The notes under the pieces were generated by a model, which was given only the letters and a program-made list of their open reading frames with translations, was not told the DNA's origin and searched no databases. From assembly GCA_964484305.1 (NCBI GenBank), contig CAZAEI010000017.1, positions 1-20,700 of the forward strand: 20,700 nt of DNA. The letters are read 5' to 3'. A program made the position numbers and the translations under genes. This DNA comes from DAOVFN01 sp964484305 (GTDB taxonomy: Archaea > Aenigmatarchaeota > Aenigmatarchaeia > QMZP01). This document shows positions 18,816 through 20,700 of the stretch, one piece after another; the stretch's first letter is position 1; each line of letters opens with the position of its first letter.

Positions 18816-20120
18816 TCATGCTTTTATCGTGACCCTCTTCTGGGTCTCCTCCAGGATAACAGACTCAATCTCCCTGATTTTCTCATCCAGCTGCTTCCCT
18901 GCCCTGGATTTCCTGGACGCGATTCCCCTGAGCTCATCCTCAAGCCTGCCTGACTCCTCGCTGACTCTCCCTATCTGAGCCTCGAGGCTCTCCTTGGTCT
19001 TGGGCAGCCTGGAGAGGTCCTGGAGCTGGCCTTCTGCCTTTTCCAGCCTATTCTTGAGCCCCATGTACCTGGATTTCAGCCCCGGCATGTCACCCTCCAG
19101 CCTCTCTAATAGCTCGTCCACCCCGAGCTGCTCCTTGTCCTTGAGCTCCACATTCCTGCTGTCTATCTGCCTCTTCAGGGACCTCAGGGCCCTCTGGAGC
19201 TCCCTCTCCCCCTTCTCGGACATTATGGCCCTGAAGGGGTCTCTGATAAAGTCATGCAGGGTGTTCTTCTGCATGGGTGTGAGCTTCCCCGCCTTGGCCA
19301 GGCTGTGCTCAAGCTTCTTGAGCGGCCTCTTAACCGATGAGAGCTCGGTGCTTATCATGAGCTCCGCCTCACCGAGCCTTTTCCTGATATCAACAACATC
19401 CTTGCTCAGCCTGTTGAGCTCGTTCCACTCGCCGCTCTTGAGCAGCTCCAGGAACTCCTTCTCCAGTTCTGACTTCCTCTCCCTGAATCGACCTGCCTCG
19501 TCCCTGAGCCCGGATGCCCTCTCATCCAGCCCTTTCATCTCTGCCTGGAGCTCGTTGCAAGACCTTGCCATGCCCCTTACCCTCTCCTTGGTTCCCAGGG
19601 CACCTGAACCGGCCCTGAGGAACTCCACGAACTGCTGCAGTAGCTCCTCTGCCTGCTTTATGCTGTCCACAAGCTCCCCACTCTCCCTCTTGAAGTACCT
19701 GGAGAGCAGGATTGCCTGCTTGGGGGTGGAGTCCTTGAGGCCCTTTATGGCCTTCATGCCCCTCTCCTGGAAGGCCATGAAATATTCATAATCCGGCCTG
19801 TACTGCTGGTAGAATGAGGCCAGGCTGTTGAGCTGGTTGTAGTTCTTCCTCACAAAGGACTCCTTTATCATATTGGCCGCGACATGAGCCCTCTCGCCCC
19901 CAACCATCCTGGCGCGGTCGAGCCTGTCCAGGCTCTGCCTTATGTTCGAGAACCCCTCCAGAATCCTGTTGTATATCCCCTCGGTCTCCTGCCTCTTCTT
20001 CTTTATCTCCTCGCCCATGGCCTTATCGAACCACCCGGGGAGGTCTGCCAGGCTGACATCAAAGGCCTGCAATTCAGGGGTCTCTTCTGGTTTTTTCCTG
20101 AAGAATCCGAACAGGGGCAT
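18816..20120 (-). CDS. Long coiled-coil protein, function unknown
   Basis: The 434-residue protein starts MPLFGFFRKKPEETPELQAF and is almost wholly helical and charged, with heptad patterns at about 180-240 and 320-430 (ELQAEMKGLDERASGLRDEA, LEAQIGRVSEESGRLEDELR). A globular helical part lies at about 20-165 (NMIKESFVRKNYNQLNSLAS, FYQQYRPDYEYFM). No ATPase motif is seen, so it is not an SMC/SbcC head. The hydrophobic-basic N-terminus (LFGFFRKK) could touch a membrane. ATATAAAAC at 20141-20149 lies 21-29 bases upstream of the ATG and gives a leaderless message divergent from porA. Confidence 0.75.
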   Translation of the reverse strand: MPLFGFFRKKPEETPELQAFDVSLADLPGWFDKAMGEEIKKKRQETEGIYNRILEGFSNIRQSLDRLDRARMVGGERAHVAANMIKESFVRKNYNQLNSLASFYQQYRPDYEYFMAFQERGMKAIKGLKDSTPKQAILLSRYFKRESGELVDSIKQAEELLQQFVEFLRAGSGALGTKERVRGMARSCNELQAEMKGLDERASGLRDEAGRFRERKSELEKEFLELLKSGEWNELNRLSKDVVDIRKRLGEAELMISTELSSVKRPLKKLEHSLAKAGKLTPMQKNTLHDFIRDPFRAIMSEKGERELQRALRSLKRQIDSRNVELKDKEQLGVDELLERLEGDMPGLKSRYMGLKNRLEKAEGQLQDLSRLPKTKESLEAQIGRVSEESGRLEDELRGIASRKSRAGKQLDEKIREIESVILEETQKRVTIKA

Positions 20121-20122
20121 GG

Positions 20123-20149
20123 TTTATTTTAAGCCGAAAGTTTTATATT
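20123..20149. promoter_or_regulatory. Divergent promoter region, coiled-coil gene and porA
   Basis: TTTATTTTAAG at 20123-20133 fits a TATA box for the plus-strand gene starting at 20150, and ATATAAAAC (minus, 20141-20149) fits the minus-strand gene at 20120. Both would be leaderless. The two boxes lie within 30 bases. Confidence 0.55.
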
Positions 20150-20700
20150 ATGACAATGGCCAGGAAAACCCTCATGGACGGGAATGCTGCGGCTGCCTGG
20201 GGGGCCAGGCTCTCCAGGGCCCAGGTGGTCCCCAACTTCCCTGTAACACCCCAGACCGAGATTATCGAAACCCTTGCCAAGTGGAGCGTCAAGGGTCTCT
20301 GGAAGGGCAGGTTCCTCCCTATGGACAGCGAGCACTCTGTCCTCTCTGCCGCTGTGGCGGCCTCTGCGACCGGGGCCAGGGTCTTCACCGGGACATCGTC
20401 CCAGGGGCTCATGCTCATGCACGAGATTGTCTATGTCGCCTCCGGGATGCGCCTCCCCATCGTCATGATGAACGTCTCCAGGGCGCTCTCGGCTCCTATC
20501 ACCCTGTGGTCGGATCACAATGATTTCCTTGACCAGCGGGATACGGGCTGGCTCATGTTCTTCTGCGAGCGGAACCAGGAGATACTGGACACGGTCATCC
20601 AGGCCTATAAGGTCTCTGAGGACGTGAATGTCCTTCTTCCGAGCCTGATAAACCTGGACGGCTTCATACTCTCCTATACCAGGGAGCCCACAGAGATACC
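20150..20700 (+). CDS. porA: Pyruvate:ferredoxin oxidoreductase alpha subunit, partial
   Basis: The N-terminal 183 or so residues are present and the gene runs off the window. The start region reads MTMARKTLMDGNAAAAWGAR, then VPNFPVTPQTEIIETLAKW, MDSEHSVLSAAVAASATGAR, TGTSSQGLMLMHEIVYVASG and WSDHNDFLDQRDTGW, which match the alpha subunit (domain I of 2-oxoacid:ferredoxin oxidoreductases). The enzyme oxidises pyruvate to acetyl-CoA, reducing ferredoxin. Pyruvate and not another 2-oxoacid is inferred from overall resemblance. A second in-frame ATG lies at 20156. Beta, gamma and delta subunits are not in view. Confidence 0.9.
   Translation, partial: MTMARKTLMDGNAAAAWGARLSRAQVVPNFPVTPQTEIIETLAKWSVKGLWKGRFLPMDSEHSVLSAAVAASATGARVFTGTSSQGLMLMHEIVYVASGMRLPIVMMNVSRALSAPITLWSDHNDFLDQRDTGWLMFFCERNQEILDTVIQAYKVSEDVNVLLPSLINLDGFILSYTREPTEI

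Noticed and set aside
1..20700. CRISPR array or Cas genes
   Set aside because: No regularly spaced repeats with spacers and no Cas-like proteins were seen; the only regular tandem repeat is the coding 30-bp unit in the ATPase gene.

Overview
The window looks like a piece of a draft archaeal genome. Supporting signs are a group II chaperonin (thermosome), ribosomal protein eL21 next to RNA polymerase subunit Rpo4 and a DUF655 protein, a FlaI/FlaJ-type pilus motor, TATA boxes about 25 bases upstream of many near-leaderless starts, and tRNA genes with bulge-helix-bulge (BHB) introns. The style (small coiled-coil proteins, short pilins beginning MKGITPIIS, a tRNA-Ile with anticodon UAU) suggests a DPANN-type lineage, but I cannot assign a phylum from this window. 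Two 100-N blocks (10183-10282 and 17830-17929) are scaffold joins; both are flanked by duplicated contig ends and both look artificial.

Bases 1-2110 are an accessory, RNA-rich stretch. They hold a solo IS200/IS605-type tnpA element, loose copies of the ends of a tRNA-Pro gene, a tRNA-Pro(GGG) gene split in the T-loop, a compact branched RNA element, and a tRNA-Arg(UCU) gene with three introns. Bases 2130-6549 hold an M29 aminopeptidase (plus strand) facing a minus-strand group: RimK-like ATP-grasp protein, then a structured leader, an MscS-type channel, an N-formylglutamate-amidohydrolase-like protein and a GNAT acetyltransferase.

Bases 6656-12359 are a type IV/Tad-like pilus locus read on the minus strand: a pilin, a second pilin, a third pilin-like protein translationally coupled to a FlaI-type ATPase with a proline-rich repeat, and two separate FlaJ/TadC-type membrane platform proteins. 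Upstream are a coiled-coil protein and the thermosome gene. Between the thermosome and the next operon lies tRNA-Ile(UAU), with a 35-base anticodon intron and a 183-base T-loop intron.

Bases 15143-18298 (minus) are the information-processing group eL21 - rpo4 - DUF655 - two tandem CBS-pair proteins. A methyltransferase gene is inserted between rpo4 and DUF655 and is bounded by an 18-bp direct repeat. Beyond it are an A+T-rich membrane protein, a 434-residue coiled-coil protein, and, divergently, the start of a pyruvate:ferredoxin oxidoreductase alpha subunit that runs off the window.

The strongest unusual signal is in the tRNAs. All three tRNA genes carry an intron at the same T-loop position (59/60) with a BHB motif. 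In tRNA-Pro and tRNA-Ile the intron is swollen by a related structured repeat whose stems differ by compensating changes.
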